This document shows positions 63,786 through 64,000 of a DNA stretch of 64,000 bases, in pieces (position 1 is the first letter of the stretch; every line of letters starts with the position of its first letter). Both the position numbers and the translations under genes were made by a program. The notes beneath the pieces were generated by a model, which searched no databases, had not been told where the DNA came from, and was given only the letters and a program-made list of their open reading frames with translations. Source of the stretch: Panacagrimonas sp052386745 (lineage in GTDB: Bacteria; Pseudomonadota; Gammaproteobacteria; Nevskiales; Nevskiaceae); NCBI GenBank assembly GCA_052386745.1, contig JBQTJW010000001.1:62001-126000 (forward strand). The letters run 5' to 3'.

Positions 63786-64000
63786 TTGAAGTGGATTCTG
63801 CTGATGCTCCCCGTGGCCGTGGTGGCGTACCTGTTGGCGTGGCCGCTGCCCATCCAGCCCGTGGCCTGGACGCCACCGCCCGCGCCTTCGCTGGACAGCG
63901 GCCCCTTCGCCGCCAACGACGAGCTGCGCGGCGTGCAGCGCATCGTCGACGGCAGCATCCGGGGGCCGGAAGCCATCGCGGTGGATGGGCGCGGGCGCGT
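63786..64000 (+). CDS. SMP-30/strictosidine-synthase-like protein (5' part; runs off window)
   Basis: The open frame begins at TTG 63786, six bases after GGAG. The first 21 residues are a hydrophobic signal or anchor (KWILLMLPVAVVAYLLAWPL), then a Pro-rich spacer. LRGVQRIVDGSIRGPEAIAV is the usual opening of the beta-propeller in SMP-30/gluconolactonase and APMAP-like proteins. Only about 71 residues are visible. Divergent from the acyl-CoA ligase gene with a 119-base spacer. Family call is tentative. Confidence 0.7.
   Translation, partial: MKWILLMLPVAVVAYLLAWPLPIQPVAWTPPPAPSLDSGPFAANDELRGVQRIVDGSIRGPEAIAVDGRGR

Overview
The window is about 64 kb of a GC-rich bacterial chromosome with tightly packed, often 1-4 nt overlapping genes. 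RNase G next to yhdP, RlmKL, a NasS/NasT pair and a GlgB/GH57/MalQ locus point to a gammaproteobacterium. Something near the Nevskiales/Xanthomonadales (Solimonas-like) is my best guess, but rank below class is inference. I see no insertion sequence, prophage, CRISPR array or rRNA, and no gene-free stretch over 300 bases.

Layout. 1-11.5 kb is housekeeping: the 3' part of rng, then yhdP and a nitrilase-family amidase on +. A minus-strand block follows: ggt, ferredoxin, a cobalamin-binding-like protein, coaD, rsmD and tldD. 11.7-18.2 kb is a TetR regulator followed by a complete tripartite RND efflux system. 18.4-23.6 kb is alpha-glucan metabolism: a frameshifted glgB and a single 1017-residue GH57-GH77 fusion. 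23.6-30.5 kb holds envelope proteins: a DUF2845 protein, an ScsB/DsbD-type electron transporter with a secreted redoxin, an Ig-like-domain lipoprotein and an OmpA-type protein with six thrombospondin type-3 repeats. 30.6-36.4 kb has rlmKL, an acyl-CoA dehydrogenase, an unrecognised lipoprotein and a secreted cupin.

36.5-52.3 kb is one large nitrogen-assimilation locus, all on the minus strand. In transcription order it runs nasT, nasS, a leader with terminator, an outer-membrane barrel protein, nrtA, nrtB, the nitrate ABC ATPase, a small membrane protein, cynS, narK, nirB, nirD, a flavoprotein and nasA. NasS (nitrate sensor) and NasT (ANTAR RNA-binding antiterminator) would allow read-through of the leader terminator when nitrate is present. 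Nitrate would then be imported by the ABC and MFS systems, reduced to nitrite by NasA and to ammonium by NirBD. Cyanase would release ammonium from cyanate.

52.5-64 kb is mixed: an ACAD10/11-like dehydrogenase, an FMN reductase, tRNA-Lys(TTT) with a visible promoter, a GFA protein, msrA, an MBL hydrolase, a TetR/Baeyer-Villiger-type monooxygenase/SDR cluster with a clear operator-promoter, an isolated rfbA, an Old Yellow Enzyme, an AMP-dependent acyl-CoA ligase and the start of an SMP-30-type protein that runs off the right edge.

The observations most worth following are the putative NasT-responsive RNA leader, the barrel protein placed directly behind it, the cynS/small-membrane-protein pair, the GH57-GH77 fusion and the GC-rich repeats inside nasA.
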